A DNA stretch of 64,000 nucleotides from Acinetobacter sp. Marseille-Q1618. Its GTDB lineage: Bacteria > Pseudomonadota > Gammaproteobacteria > Pseudomonadales > Moraxellaceae. Positions 9,235-18,435 of the stretch are shown here, one piece after another. How positions within the stretch are numbered: position 1 is the stretch's first letter; each line of letters starts with the position of its first letter. Location of the stretch: assembly GCF_902809855.1 (NCBI RefSeq), contig NZ_CADDWJ010000002.1, forward strand, positions 434,001-498,000. Reading direction: 5' to 3'. A program made the translations under genes and the position numbers. A model generated the notes under the pieces. It saw only the letters and a list, made by a program, of their open reading frames with translations, did not search any database and had not been told where the DNA came from.

Positions 9235-10896
9235 TTAGCTACCAATTTTACGATATTTTTGGCGTTTGGTTGCTAAATCATCACCATCACGTTTACGGCG
9301 ATATTCTTCAAACTCAGTATAGTTACCTGTGAAGAATTCTGGTGTTTCATTTTCAAATGACAAAATATGCGTTGCAATACGGTCTAAGAACCAACGGTCA
9401 TGGGATACCACCATTACCGTGCCTGGGAATACAAGGATTGCATCCTCAAGTGCACGTAAAGTTTCAATATCCAAGTCGTTTGATGGCTCATCCAGTAAGA
9501 TCACGTTTGCACCCATCTGTAGGATCTTCGCAAGTTGTAAACGGTTACGCTCACCACCCGACAAACCACCTACACGTTTTTGCTGATCTTGACCTTTAAA
9601 GTTAAAGCGACCGATATACGCACGAGATGCGATTTCGTAATCACCAATTTTTAAGATGTCTAAACCACCAGACACTTCTTCCCAAACGGTTTTGTTGTCG
9701 TCTAATGTGTCACGGATCTGACCCACATACGCTACTTTAACAGAGTCACCCAGAGTTACTGTACCTGTATCAGGTTGTTGTTCACCTGTCATCATACGGA
9801 ATAATGTGGTTTTACCCGCACCGTTAGGACCTACGATACCCACAATCGCAGCAGGTGGTACAGTGAAGCTTAAATCTTTATACAGAAGTTTGTCACCAAA
9901 TGACTTACTAATGCCTTCAACTTCTACAACTTTATTACCTAAACGTGGACCAGGTGGAATATAGATTTCAGATGTTTCATTACGTTGTTGGAATTCTTTA
10001 GAGTTTAACTCTTCAAAACGCTCCATACGTGCTTTATTTTTCTTTTGCTGACCTTTGGCATTTGAACGAACCCATTCAAGCTCTTTCTTTAATGCTTTAG
10101 CAAAAGATTCTTCTTGCTTCTGCTCTTGCTCTAAACGCGCATTTTTTTGCTCTAACCAAGAAGAATAGTTACCTTGATAAGGAATACCATGTCCACGGTC
10201 AAGCTCTAAAATCCACTCTGCAACATTATCCAAGAAATAACGGTCATGTGTAATTGCCACGATCGTACCAGAAAAATCTTTCAAGAAACGCTCTAACCAC
10301 GATACAGACTCTGCATCCAAATGGTTGGTTGGTTCGTCAAGAAGTAACATGTCTGGCTTCGAAAGCAACAAACGGCAAAGTGCAACACGACGACGCTCTC
10401 CCCCTGACAACTTAGATACATCAGCATCCCATGCAGGAAGGTTAAGTGCCGCAGCAGCTTGATCCATTTGGTTGACAATATTATGTGCATCCCAAGAATG
10501 GATGATTGCTTCAAGCTTTTCTTGCTCTTTTGCAAGCGCATCAAAGTCTGCATCTTCTGCTGCATATTCAGCAAATACTTCGTCCAAACGTGCTAAGGCA
10601 TCCAATGGCTCACGTAAACCATCTTCCACATTTCCACGAACGTCTTTATTTGGATCAAGTGGTGGCTCTTGTTCTAAGTAGCCAATTTTGATGCCCGGTT
10701 GCGCACGCGCTTCACCTGAGAAATCTTTGTCTACGCCCGCCATAATACGAAGCAAGGTAGACTTACCTGCACCGTTTAAACCAAGTACACCAATTTTCGC
10801 ACCTGGAAAGAATGATAAAGAGATGTCTTTTAAGATTTCGCGTTTCGGCGGAACCATCTTCGACACACGGTTCATCGTGTAAATATATTGGGCCAC
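9235..10896 (-). CDS. ettA: Energy-dependent translational throttle protein EttA (ABC-F)
   Basis: Soluble ribosome-associated ABC-F ATPase that binds the E site and gates the first elongation cycles according to ATP/ADP ratio. The 553-residue length is typical. The tandem nucleotide-binding domains have Walker A GLNGAGKST (N-terminal) and GPNGAGKTT (C-terminal), signatures LSGGERRR and LSGGERNR, and Walker B LLLDEPTNHLD and ILLDEPSNDLD. The inter-domain linker includes the Lys/Arg-rich KGQQKKNKARMERFEEL. The start MAQYIYTMNRVSKMVPPKR is the canonical EttA N-terminus. It is a single gene with its own promoter region upstream. Confidence 0.96.
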   Translation of the reverse strand: MAQYIYTMNRVSKMVPPKREILKDISLSFFPGAKIGVLGLNGAGKSTLLRIMAGVDKDFSGEARAQPGIKIGYLEQEPPLDPNKDVRGNVEDGLREPLDALARLDEVFAEYAAEDADFDALAKEQEKLEAIIHSWDAHNIVNQMDQAAAALNLPAWDADVSKLSGGERRRVALCRLLLSKPDMLLLDEPTNHLDAESVSWLERFLKDFSGTIVAITHDRYFLDNVAEWILELDRGHGIPYQGNYSSWLEQKNARLEQEQKQEESFAKALKKELEWVRSNAKGQQKKNKARMERFEELNSKEFQQRNETSEIYIPPGPRLGNKVVEVEGISKSFGDKLLYKDLSFTVPPAAIVGIVGPNGAGKTTLFRMMTGEQQPDTGTVTLGDSVKVAYVGQIRDTLDDNKTVWEEVSGGLDILKIGDYEIASRAYIGRFNFKGQDQQKRVGGLSGGERNRLQLAKILQMGANVILLDEPSNDLDIETLRALEDAILVFPGTVMVVSHDRWFLDRIATHILSFENETPEFFTGNYTEFEEYRRKRDGDDLATKRQKYRKIGS

Positions 10897-11239
10897 GTAG
10901 GACTCCTCAATAGAAAATCAAATTGTGGAAATAAGACCTCATTTTCAAATTAAAACTGAGGCATAATTTCCTTGCTCAATGAGCGAAAAAATAATCGCCT
11001 GCATTATACGATGAAAGTCCCGAAAACATAAGAGATGTATCACATCTTGTAGAGAATGTTACAACAATTACTCTGTCTAAATTTCAAACAACACAATAGC
11101 CACTGAAAACCATTCACTTTTTATTGAGAAACAATCATCTATATGATTTTTTATGATAAATATTCATGATTTTTGCGCTTTATTTCATATTCATAAATGC
11201 TAAACTGAAGCATATTTAACTCACGAAGATGACGTAACT
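10897..11239. promoter_or_regulatory. Divergent promoter region ettA / metY
   Basis: 343 bp without genes. On the minus strand a perfect TATAAT lies at 11003-11008, preceded 17 bp upstream only by a weak TTATGT; it probably drives ettA with a leader of about 100 nt. No recognisable metY promoter, Met-box or S-box riboswitch was found. Confidence 0.45.
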
Positions 11240-12517
11240 ATGACGTATAAGGATGAAACGCTCGCCATTCATGCAGGCTATAGCCCTGAACCGACCACAA
11301 AAGCAGTGGCTGTACCCATTTACCAAACCACCTCTTATGCTTTTGATGACACTCAGCATGGTGCTGATTTATTTGATTTAAAAGTTCAGGGGAATATTTA
11401 TACTCGCATCATGAACCCAACCACTGCTGTACTAGAGCAACGTATTGCAGCACTTGAAGGTGGAATCGGCGCATTGGCTTTAGCTTCAGGTATGGCTGCG
11501 ATTACCTATGCCATCCAAACCATTGCTGAAGCAGGTGACAATATCGCTTCTGTTTCAACGCTTTATGGTGGTTCATATAACTTATTTGCCCACACTTTAC
11601 CTAAACAGGGCATCGAAGTCCGCTTCTTTGATTATCAAAATCCTGAAGCTTTACGTGATTTGATTGATGACAAAACCAAACTGGTTTTTGTGGAATCTAT
11701 TGGTAATCCACTGGGTAATATTATTGATCTTGAAGCCATTTCTAAAATTGCACATGAATATGGCGTACCTGTCATCGTAGACAATACTGTTGCAACGCCT
11801 GCGCTGCTGAAACCTTTTGAATATGGGGCAGACATTGTGGTGCATTCATTGACCAAATATATTGGCGGTCATGGTAACTCGATTGGCGGTGCAATTGTAG
11901 ACAGCGGTAAATTCCCTTGGGGTAAATATCCTGAACGTTTCAAAGTACTAAATACACCTGACCCAAGTTATCATGGGGTGAACTATGTTGAAGCTTTGGG
12001 TGAGGCTGCTTATATCGCGCGTGCACGGGTAGTACCTTTGCGTAATACAGGTGCTGCAATCAGTCCTTTAAGTGTTTTCTTGATTCTGCAAGGTTTAGAA
12101 ACTTTAAATCTGCGCATGGAACGCCATACTGAAAATGCACAAAAAGTCGCTGAATACTTACAAGCGCATCCAAAAGTGAAATGGGTGAATTACGCTGGCT
12201 TAAAAGATCATCCACAACACGCTTTGGCACAGAAATATGTCAAAGGTAAACCATCGGCAATTTTATCGTTTGGTGTGCAAGATGGTCGTGAAGGCGGAAC
12301 TCGCTTTATCGATGCTCTACAGCTTTTCACGCGCTTGGTGAATATCGGGGATGCGAAAAGTTTGGCTTGCCATCCAGCAACAACGACTCATCGCCAGCTT
12401 AATGAAGATGAGTTAAAAGCTGCAGGCGTGAGCATCGACATGGTACGTTTATCCATTGGGATCGAACATATTGATGACTTGATTGCAGATTTAGAACAAG
12501 CATTGGCAAAAGTTTAA
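11240..12517 (+). CDS. metY: O-acetylhomoserine sulfhydrylase
   Basis: PLP-dependent enzyme making homocysteine from O-acetylhomoserine and sulfide (direct sulfhydrylation in methionine synthesis). The 425-residue length fits MetY rather than the shorter MetB/MetC. The PLP lysine is K206 in HSLTKYIGGHG, and family motifs include YTRIMNPT, LASGMAAI and the C-terminal RLSIGIEHIDDLI. The N-terminal DETLAIHAGY is typical. O-succinylhomoserine use cannot be excluded from the sequence alone. The sbp genes upstream in the window also belong to sulfur metabolism but are not co-transcribed. Confidence 0.94.
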   Translation: MTYKDETLAIHAGYSPEPTTKAVAVPIYQTTSYAFDDTQHGADLFDLKVQGNIYTRIMNPTTAVLEQRIAALEGGIGALALASGMAAITYAIQTIAEAGDNIASVSTLYGGSYNLFAHTLPKQGIEVRFFDYQNPEALRDLIDDKTKLVFVESIGNPLGNIIDLEAISKIAHEYGVPVIVDNTVATPALLKPFEYGADIVVHSLTKYIGGHGNSIGGAIVDSGKFPWGKYPERFKVLNTPDPSYHGVNYVEALGEAAYIARARVVPLRNTGAAISPLSVFLILQGLETLNLRMERHTENAQKVAEYLQAHPKVKWVNYAGLKDHPQHALAQKYVKGKPSAILSFGVQDGREGGTRFIDALQLFTRLVNIGDAKSLACHPATTTHRQLNEDELKAAGVSIDMVRLSIGIEHIDDLIADLEQALAKV

Positions 12518-12530
12518 TATTTAAACGAAC

Positions 12531-12556
12531 AAAAGACCTTTTCGAAGGTCTTTTTT
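12531..12556 (+). terminator. Terminator of metY
   Basis: AAAAGACCTT / AAGGTCTTTT hairpin with a TTCG loop followed by U residues, 13 nt after the stop. Confidence 0.9.
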
Positions 12557-12765
12557 GCTTTTTAGCAGGAATCCATGTATCTTGATCATTCTATTCATAA
12601 AATTTATAAAATAGAGCTTTTACTCTAAAAATTACTTTATATTCATATATTTATTTATAGCGTTTCTATTATTTTCCGTTAAAATTGCCGCTTGTAGATT
12701 CTCATTTACATGATGATTCATACCCCACAGTTTCATGGCATATTTTATTTACAGGGAAAATAAAT

Positions 12766-13653
12766 ATGAACAAAAAACTAGAACAGCTTTTCCAACAAAA
12801 AGTGCAGGATAAAGTCGTTTTAATCACAGGCGCATCAAGTGGCATTGGCTTAACTATTGCTCATAAGCTTGCAGATGCTGGTGCACATGTTTTATTGGTT
12901 TCTCGTACCGAAGAAACCTTAAAAGAAGTACAAGCAGAGATTCAGGCAAAAGGTGGAAAAGCAGACATTTTCCCATGTGACTTGAATGATATGGATGCCA
13001 TTGATGTTGTTTCTAAACAGATTATTGCCTCAGTTGATCACATTGATATTTTAATTAATAACGCAGGACGCTCTATTCGTCGTGCGGTACATGAGTCTGT
13101 AGATCGCTTTCATGATTTCGAGCGCACCATGCAACTCAACTATTTTGGTGCAGTGCGTTTGGTTTTAAATATTTTGCCACAAATGATGCATCGTAGAGAT
13201 GGTCAAATTATCAATATCAGTTCGATTGGTGTGTTGGCAAATGCGACTCGTTTCTCAGCTTATGTTGCATCTAAAGCAGCATTGGATGCGTTTAGTCGTT
13301 GTCTGTCTGCCGAGGTACATTCACATAAGATTGCGATTACCTCTGTGTATATGCCACTTGTGCGTACACCCATGATCGCACCGACCAAGATTTATAAATA
13401 TGTGCCAACATTGTCGCCTGAACAGGCTGCTGATCTAATTGCGTATGCAATTGTGAAGCGCCCGAAAAAAGTGGCAACCAATCTTGGACGTTTAGCATCA
13501 ATCACTTATTCGATTGCACCTGATATCAATAATAAACTGATGTCGATTGGCTTTAATTTATTTCCAAGTTCAAGTGCGTCTGTGGGCAAACAGGAAAAAT
13601 TAAATCTCATCCAAAAAGCATATGCACGTTTGTTTCCGGGCGAACATTGGTAA
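12766..13653 (+). CDS. Short-chain dehydrogenase/reductase
   Basis: Rossmann-fold NAD(P)-dependent oxidoreductase of 295 residues. The ATG at 12766 (MNKKLEQLFQ) is preferred over one 27 codons upstream because AGGGA precedes it and homology to the fold starts shortly after. The cofactor loop is TGASSGIG (21-28), the NNAG motif is near residue 98, and the catalytic residues are Ser152/153, Tyr166 and Lys170 (YVASK). The C-terminal extension and the LVRTPMIAPT segment resemble SDRs linked to lipid or acyl substrates; the substrate is not known. It is a single gene ended by a long hairpin. Confidence 0.85.
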   Translation: MNKKLEQLFQQKVQDKVVLITGASSGIGLTIAHKLADAGAHVLLVSRTEETLKEVQAEIQAKGGKADIFPCDLNDMDAIDVVSKQIIASVDHIDILINNAGRSIRRAVHESVDRFHDFERTMQLNYFGAVRLVLNILPQMMHRRDGQIINISSIGVLANATRFSAYVASKAALDAFSRCLSAEVHSHKIAITSVYMPLVRTPMIAPTKIYKYVPTLSPEQAADLIAYAIVKRPKKVATNLGRLASITYSIAPDINNKLMSIGFNLFPSSSASVGKQEKLNLIQKAYARLFPGEHW

Positions 13654-13680
13654 ATGTCAGGCACCAGACAAACAAAATAA

Positions 13681-13715
13681 ATGTGGAAAGCCTATTTTAA
13701 ATAGGCTTTCCACAT
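13681..13715. terminator. Long palindrome between SDR and DUF805 genes
   Basis: A 17-bp perfect inverted repeat (13681-13697 with 13699-13715, centre T) located between convergent genes. It is terminator-like in position and stability, but no long U-tract follows on either strand. Confidence 0.6.
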
Positions 13716-13759
13716 CACAAGCAAATAAAATCAACACATTGATTTATAATTCAATAAAA

Positions 13760-14305
13760 TTAAAAACTAAGCACTAGCTTAAGTAAATGGGTGTTTTCAG
13801 CTTGCCCCATCGGAAGAAATACAGCAACAACCGAAATCATCATAAAAGCGATCAGAATTAATCCCACAATTCCACCCAAAAAACCTTCCCATAAATATGT
13901 TTCTCGAGGATGACCATAGCTATTTCTTTTTTCATCACCTTTAAAAAACATCAAGTATAAATACAATATGAAACTTAATACGGGTACAAAGATTAAAATT
14001 GACCACCATCCTGACTGATTTAAATCATGTAAACGCCGAATGACAAAGACAAAGGCAGGATACAAAGACAAAACTAAGAAAATAATGCTTGGTAGAAATG
14101 CCAATGTAAAACTCCCAAACAAACCATCCATAGAGAGCACACTTAAGTTGATTTGAGAAGAGTTTTTGAATAAACGAAAGAAGTCAAAAGCAAAAGTACA
14201 TATCGCAATGATTGTCATGCCCCCCATCCAAGCCAGATACGATAATCTAGAAAATCGACCTCTCCATGAAAATGGATGCTCAGAAAATTGTTGATTCGCT
14301 CTCAT
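13760..14305 (-). CDS. DUF805 family membrane protein
   Basis: Inner-membrane protein of 181 residues and unknown function. DUF805 hallmarks are RGRFSRLSYLAW at the N-terminus, RRLHDLNQSGWW in the middle and a KGDEKRNSYG stretch, with four predicted membrane helices. Two further DUF805 genes occur at 25483 and 26194 in this window. It is convergent to the SDR gene and upstream of tex on the same strand, but 144 bp before the tex start region rules out tight coupling. Confidence 0.88.
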   Translation of the reverse strand: MRANQQFSEHPFSWRGRFSRLSYLAWMGGMTIIAICTFAFDFFRLFKNSSQINLSVLSMDGLFGSFTLAFLPSIIFLVLSLYPAFVFVIRRLHDLNQSGWWSILIFVPVLSFILYLYLMFFKGDEKRNSYGHPRETYLWEGFLGGIVGLILIAFMMISVVAVFLPMGQAENTHLLKLVLSF

Positions 14306-14404
14306 AATTACCCCTTATTTTTTAAATTTTGATCTATTTTTAAACCACAAAATATTTATTATTTTTTTGCATAGCTATAGTAAAACTATTTTTCGATTAA
14401 ACAA

Positions 14405-14430
14405 TAAAAAACCGCCTTGCGGCGGTTTCT
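14405..14430 (-). terminator. Terminator of tex
   Basis: AAACCGCC / GGCGGTTT hairpin with a TTGC loop. On the minus strand it is followed by U6, 20 nt after the tex stop codon. Confidence 0.9.
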
Positions 14431-14449
14431 TATTTCACAAGATCAAAGA

Positions 14450-16831
14450 TTATTTTGAACCTTTAATCCCTGCTTGTAACAACAATGCACCTAAACCACC
14501 GATTTTATTCTCTTGTGGTTTTGCAGCTTGTGGCTTCTTGTCTTGACGTGGTTTGTCTTTATGATCATGACGATGATGCGGACGATCACCCTGTGGGCGT
14601 TTGCCTTGCAGTTTACGCTCGCCACGTTGTTCACCATTCGCATTGTTAAACTCACGTTTTTGACGAGGTACTTTTGCAGGAGCTTCTGAACCTTCAGGGC
14701 GCATCGATAAGTTCACACGATTACGCTCAGCATCTACCGTTAATACACGCACTTGTACGATTTGTCCCGGACGTACCACTTTATGCGGATCAGAAACAAA
14801 TTCATTGGCAAGTTCAGAGATATGCACTAAGCCGTCCTGATGCACACCCACATCTACGAATGCACCAAAGTTGGTGACATTGGTAATCACACCTTCAAGT
14901 TGCATACCTTCTGCAAGTTGTGCAACCTCTGTGATGTCTTCACGGAATTTTGCTGTACGGAACTCAGGACGCGGATCACGACCCGGTTTTTCAAGCTCAC
15001 TCAAAACATCTTGAATGGTCGGTAAACCAAATTTATCATCCGCAAAATCTTCTGCTTTGACTTGGCGAATAATTTCAGTATTGCCAATAATATCTTTCAC
15101 TGTTGTTGCTTTTGCTTCAGCGATTTTATTGACCAAACCATAAGACTCAGGATGCACAGCCGATGCGTCCAGTGGCTCAGAACCGTCTTGGATGCGCAAG
15201 AAACCTGCCGCTTGTTCAAAAGTACGCTCACCTAAACGAGGTACATTTTTCAATGCTTGACGGTTGTCAAAACGACCATTTTCCTTACGGAATTCTACGA
15301 TTTGCTGCGCAATGGCTTTGTTTAAACCTGCAATATAACCCAAGATTGCCGCAGATGCTGTATTGACATCCACACCCACTGAGTTCACACAGTCTTCGAC
15401 CACTGCTTCAAGCGTTTTTGCCAAACCTGTTTGGTTAACATCGTGTTGATACTGACCTACACCAATAGATTTTGGGTCAATTTTTACAAGTTCTGCTAAT
15501 GGGTCTTGTAAACGACGTGCAATCGACACAGCACCACGAATCGAGACATCTAGCTCAGGCAATTCATTTGATGCCAATTCAGACGCTGAATATACTGATG
15601 CACCTGCTTCAGAAACTGTTACACGAGTTAATTTCAAGTCTGTATTTGCAGCCATCATTTCAGCAATTACAGCTTCCGTTTCACGGCTTGCAGTACCATT
15701 ACCAATTGCGATCAAATCAACATTAAACTCACGGCAAAGACGTGCAAGTTCTGCGATAGAGCCTTCTTTGTCTTCTTTCGGTGCGAATGGATAGATGACA
15801 CTATGTGCTACAACATCACCTGATTCATTCACCACAGCCAGTTTGACACCTGTACGAATACCAGGATCGACCCCAAGCGTTGTACGTGAACCTGCAGGCG
15901 CAGAAAGCAACAAATGGCGTAAGTTTTCTGCAAATACGTCCATTGCTTCCGCTTCGGCAGCAAGGCGTTTTTCTGTTAACAATGAATGTTCAATGGTTGG
16001 ACGCACTTTACCAAGCCAGAATAATTTTGCAGTTTGTTTTAAGAAATCTTGGCGAGACTGTGGTTGTACAGTTTCAAGATTATATTCTGTTTCGATACGT
16101 GCCAATGGCGCATCATCTTGACCATCGACTTTTAAACCTAGTACGTTTTCTTGACGACCACGTAACATCGCCAATAAACGATGTGAAGGAACTTTGTTTA
16201 AATTTTCTGAGAAATCGAAGTAATCGCGGAATTTTTTACCCACTTCTTTTTTCTCATCACTTGCAACCAAACTTTTTAATACAGCAGTTTTTGCAAATGT
16301 TGCTTTGAGTTCAGTGGTAAGTGGAATATTTTGCGCCCATTCATCAATGATAATGTGTTGAATCGCATCCAGTTGGCTCTCCACATCTGCATAATCGTCA
16401 TGACTAAAGCCAGCAAGTGCTTCTGTAGGGTCAACATTTTCACTGAGAATTTTTTCAGCAATCGGACCTAAGCCTGCTTCTTTGGCTTTAAATGATTTGC
16501 TGGTACGTTTTGGACGGTACGGTGCATAAATTTCTTCTAATGCATTTTTTGTTTCTGCAGCGTTCACACGTGCAAGTAAGTCATCAGAAAGTTTATCTTG
16601 TTCTTTGAGTGATTCAATTACCTTGTCACGGCGTTCATATAAATCACGTAAATACGTTAGGCGAGTGTCGAGCTGACGTAACTGCGTGTCGTCTAAGCCT
16701 TGCGTCACTTCTTTACGGTAACGTGCGATAAATGGAACACTGGCACCTTCATCAATCAGTTGAATGGCAGCTTCTACTTGGTTTGGACGTACGGCAAGCT
16801 CGCTTGCCAACTGCTGAACTACGTCAGTCAT
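14450..16831 (-). CDS. tex: Tex family RNA-binding transcriptional accessory protein
   Basis: Large cytoplasmic nucleic-acid-binding protein of 793 residues, using the ATG that gives MTDVVQQLASEL; a GTG five codons upstream is also in frame. Domain order: N-terminal helical region with VPFIARYRKE, YqgF/RNase H-like domain containing TLGVDPGIRTGVKLAVV, helix-hairpin-helix repeats around LKNVPRLGERTFEQAAGFLRI, and an S1 RNA-binding domain (EGVITNVTNFGAFVDVGVHQDGLVH). The last 80 residues are a Lys/Arg/Gln/Pro-rich tail with HHRHDHKD. Tex influences transcript termination or stability; its exact role remains unclear. Confidence 0.93.
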   Translation of the reverse strand: MTDVVQQLASELAVRPNQVEAAIQLIDEGASVPFIARYRKEVTQGLDDTQLRQLDTRLTYLRDLYERRDKVIESLKEQDKLSDDLLARVNAAETKNALEEIYAPYRPKRTSKSFKAKEAGLGPIAEKILSENVDPTEALAGFSHDDYADVESQLDAIQHIIIDEWAQNIPLTTELKATFAKTAVLKSLVASDEKKEVGKKFRDYFDFSENLNKVPSHRLLAMLRGRQENVLGLKVDGQDDAPLARIETEYNLETVQPQSRQDFLKQTAKLFWLGKVRPTIEHSLLTEKRLAAEAEAMDVFAENLRHLLLSAPAGSRTTLGVDPGIRTGVKLAVVNESGDVVAHSVIYPFAPKEDKEGSIAELARLCREFNVDLIAIGNGTASRETEAVIAEMMAANTDLKLTRVTVSEAGASVYSASELASNELPELDVSIRGAVSIARRLQDPLAELVKIDPKSIGVGQYQHDVNQTGLAKTLEAVVEDCVNSVGVDVNTASAAILGYIAGLNKAIAQQIVEFRKENGRFDNRQALKNVPRLGERTFEQAAGFLRIQDGSEPLDASAVHPESYGLVNKIAEAKATTVKDIIGNTEIIRQVKAEDFADDKFGLPTIQDVLSELEKPGRDPRPEFRTAKFREDITEVAQLAEGMQLEGVITNVTNFGAFVDVGVHQDGLVHISELANEFVSDPHKVVRPGQIVQVRVLTVDAERNRVNLSMRPEGSEAPAKVPRQKREFNNANGEQRGERKLQGKRPQGDRPHHRHDHKDKPRQDKKPQAAKPQENKIGGLGALLLQAGIKGSK

Positions 16832-17379
16832 CGTGTTTAATTCCACAAGGATAAGGACTAAAAGTTAGTGATTATAAAGACCAAGACCATAAAATCCACA
16901 ATTGTTTTGCAAATTTCTAATGAAAAAAATGATAAAAGTTATTTTTTAGCTGTTTTTAGTCGACTTACTCACACAATTCATCCTTGAAAAATCAGCATTT
17001 CATCACCATTTAAACTAAAACTCAGTAAGCTTTTAGGTTGTATAAAGGTGAAAGATATCTGACTTTTAGCGGATATTGGCTGCTTTTAAAATGCTTTGTA
17101 ACAATACACATGTAAAATATATGTCTTTCAATCCCTACTTTTATTTTAAGGTATAACATGTTGAAACCAATTATTTAAAGTTTTGAAGTTTCATTTGCTT
17201 ATTCGTTACTTTTCACTGATCAACAAATGAAACGTCAATGCTTCATAGATGTTGTTATTTGGTTTCAAATCAGGCTTTAAATTGTAATTTTGAGCAAATT
17301 GATACATAGTCTTAACAAGAACTTAGGCATTATACTGAGATACGAATATTTATAATTTACAAGATTAAGGGAGTGCATC
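16832..17379. other. Long divergent intergenic region tex / ompR
   Basis: About 530 bp with no credible ORF. It contains the nested inverted repeats listed at 17161-17268 and a -10-like TATACT at 17331-17336, 44 bp before the ompR start, without a good -35. AAGGGA precedes the ompR ATG. Confidence 0.5.
17161..17268. repeat. Nested inverted repeats upstream of ompR
   Basis: Outer pair TTGAAACCAA (17161-17170) and TTGGTTTCAA (17259-17268). Inner pair GTTTCATTTG (17188-17197) and CAAATGAAAC (17224-17233). Each arm is a perfect 10 bp. Together they can fold into one long stem with an internal loop, about 110 bp before the ompR ATG. Confidence 0.65.
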
Positions 17380-18144
17380 ATGAGTTTGGTAGTACCTGCT
17401 GAAAATACAGATGTCGTACAAGGCGAAACTGACCGAGTCGAACGCATTTTAGTTGTCGATGATGATGTGCGTTTACGTACCCTTTTGCAGCGCTTTTTGG
17501 AAGATAAAGGTTTTGTGGTGAAAACAGCCCACGATGCCACTCAAATGGATCGTCTATTACAACGTGAGTTATTTTCACTGATCGTTTTAGATTTTATGCT
17601 TCCTGTAGAAGATGGTTTAAGTATCTGTCGTCGTTTACGCCAATCTAACATTGACACACCAATCATTATGCTTACAGCACGTGGTAGCGATTCTGATCGT
17701 ATTGCTGGCTTAGAAGCAGGTGCGGATGATTATTTACCAAAACCATTTAATCCAAATGAGTTATTGGCACGTATTCGTGCAGTACTGCGTCGCCAAGTCC
17801 GTGAAGTGCCAGGTGCACCAAGCCAAAATGTTGAGGTGGTATCATTTGGTCCTTGGTCACTCGATCTTTCTACTCGTACCTTGACCCGTGAAGGTCAAGT
17901 GGTGACATTAACTACTGGTGAGTTTGCCGTACTGAAGGCATTGGTACAGCATCCACGTGAACCACTCACACGTGACAAACTGATGAATCTTGCTCGTGGT
18001 CGTGAATGGGGGGCAATGGAACGTTCAATTGATGTTCAAGTTTCTCGTCTACGCCGTTTGATTGAGGAAAATCCTGCACGTGCACGCTACATTCAAACAG
18101 TTTGGGGTGTCGGTTATGTCTTTGTTCCAGACGGTGCGGAATAA
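17380..18144 (+). CDS. ompR: Two-component response regulator OmpR
   Basis: Osmolarity and envelope response regulator; DNA-binding transcription factor phosphorylated by EnvZ. It has 254 residues. The receiver domain has acidic D27-D29, phosphoacceptor D71 (LDFMLP), conserved Thr in MLTARG and Lys in LPKPF. The C-terminal winged-helix domain includes LTTGEFAVLKALVQHPREPLTR and the end YIQTVWGVGYVFVP. An N-terminal extension of about 20 residues precedes the receiver domain compared with E. coli. envZ follows on the same strand, but 291 bp away and beyond a probable terminator. Confidence 0.95.
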   Translation: MSLVVPAENTDVVQGETDRVERILVVDDDVRLRTLLQRFLEDKGFVVKTAHDATQMDRLLQRELFSLIVLDFMLPVEDGLSICRRLRQSNIDTPIIMLTARGSDSDRIAGLEAGADDYLPKPFNPNELLARIRAVLRRQVREVPGAPSQNVEVVSFGPWSLDLSTRTLTREGQVVTLTTGEFAVLKALVQHPREPLTRDKLMNLARGREWGAMERSIDVQVSRLRRLIEENPARARYIQTVWGVGYVFVPDGAE

Positions 18145-18171
18145 TTCACGCTGATTCATCTGCATGAATCA

Positions 18172-18218
18172 AAATGCTGGTAATCCTTTCAATATTAAGG
18201 GTTGCCAGTATTTTTTGT
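18172..18218 (+). terminator. Probable terminator between ompR and envZ
   Basis: GCTGGTAATCCTT pairs with AAGGGTTGCCAGT (13 bp with G-U pairs), followed by TTTTTTG, 29 nt after the ompR stop. It would reduce or prevent read-through into envZ. Confidence 0.75.
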
Positions 18219-18435
18219 TTATAGTTTTTAAATTTAAAAATAGCAATTGCTCTTATTTATATTTATCAAAGTACTTAATATCATTCAACATTCTCTTAAA
18301 TCATTGCAATATATCGACTCAGAGCTACTCAATTCATAACTGATTTAGACAAACAAACATATTTAATGTTGATATATATGTCACGTCCATTAAACTGAAA
18401 TCAATCAAGATATTGCACAGCATTGGAACGCCACT

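Noticed and set aside
15880..16308. 142-codon frame antisense to tex
   Set aside because: Shadow of tex with no recognisable domain and no ribosome binding site.
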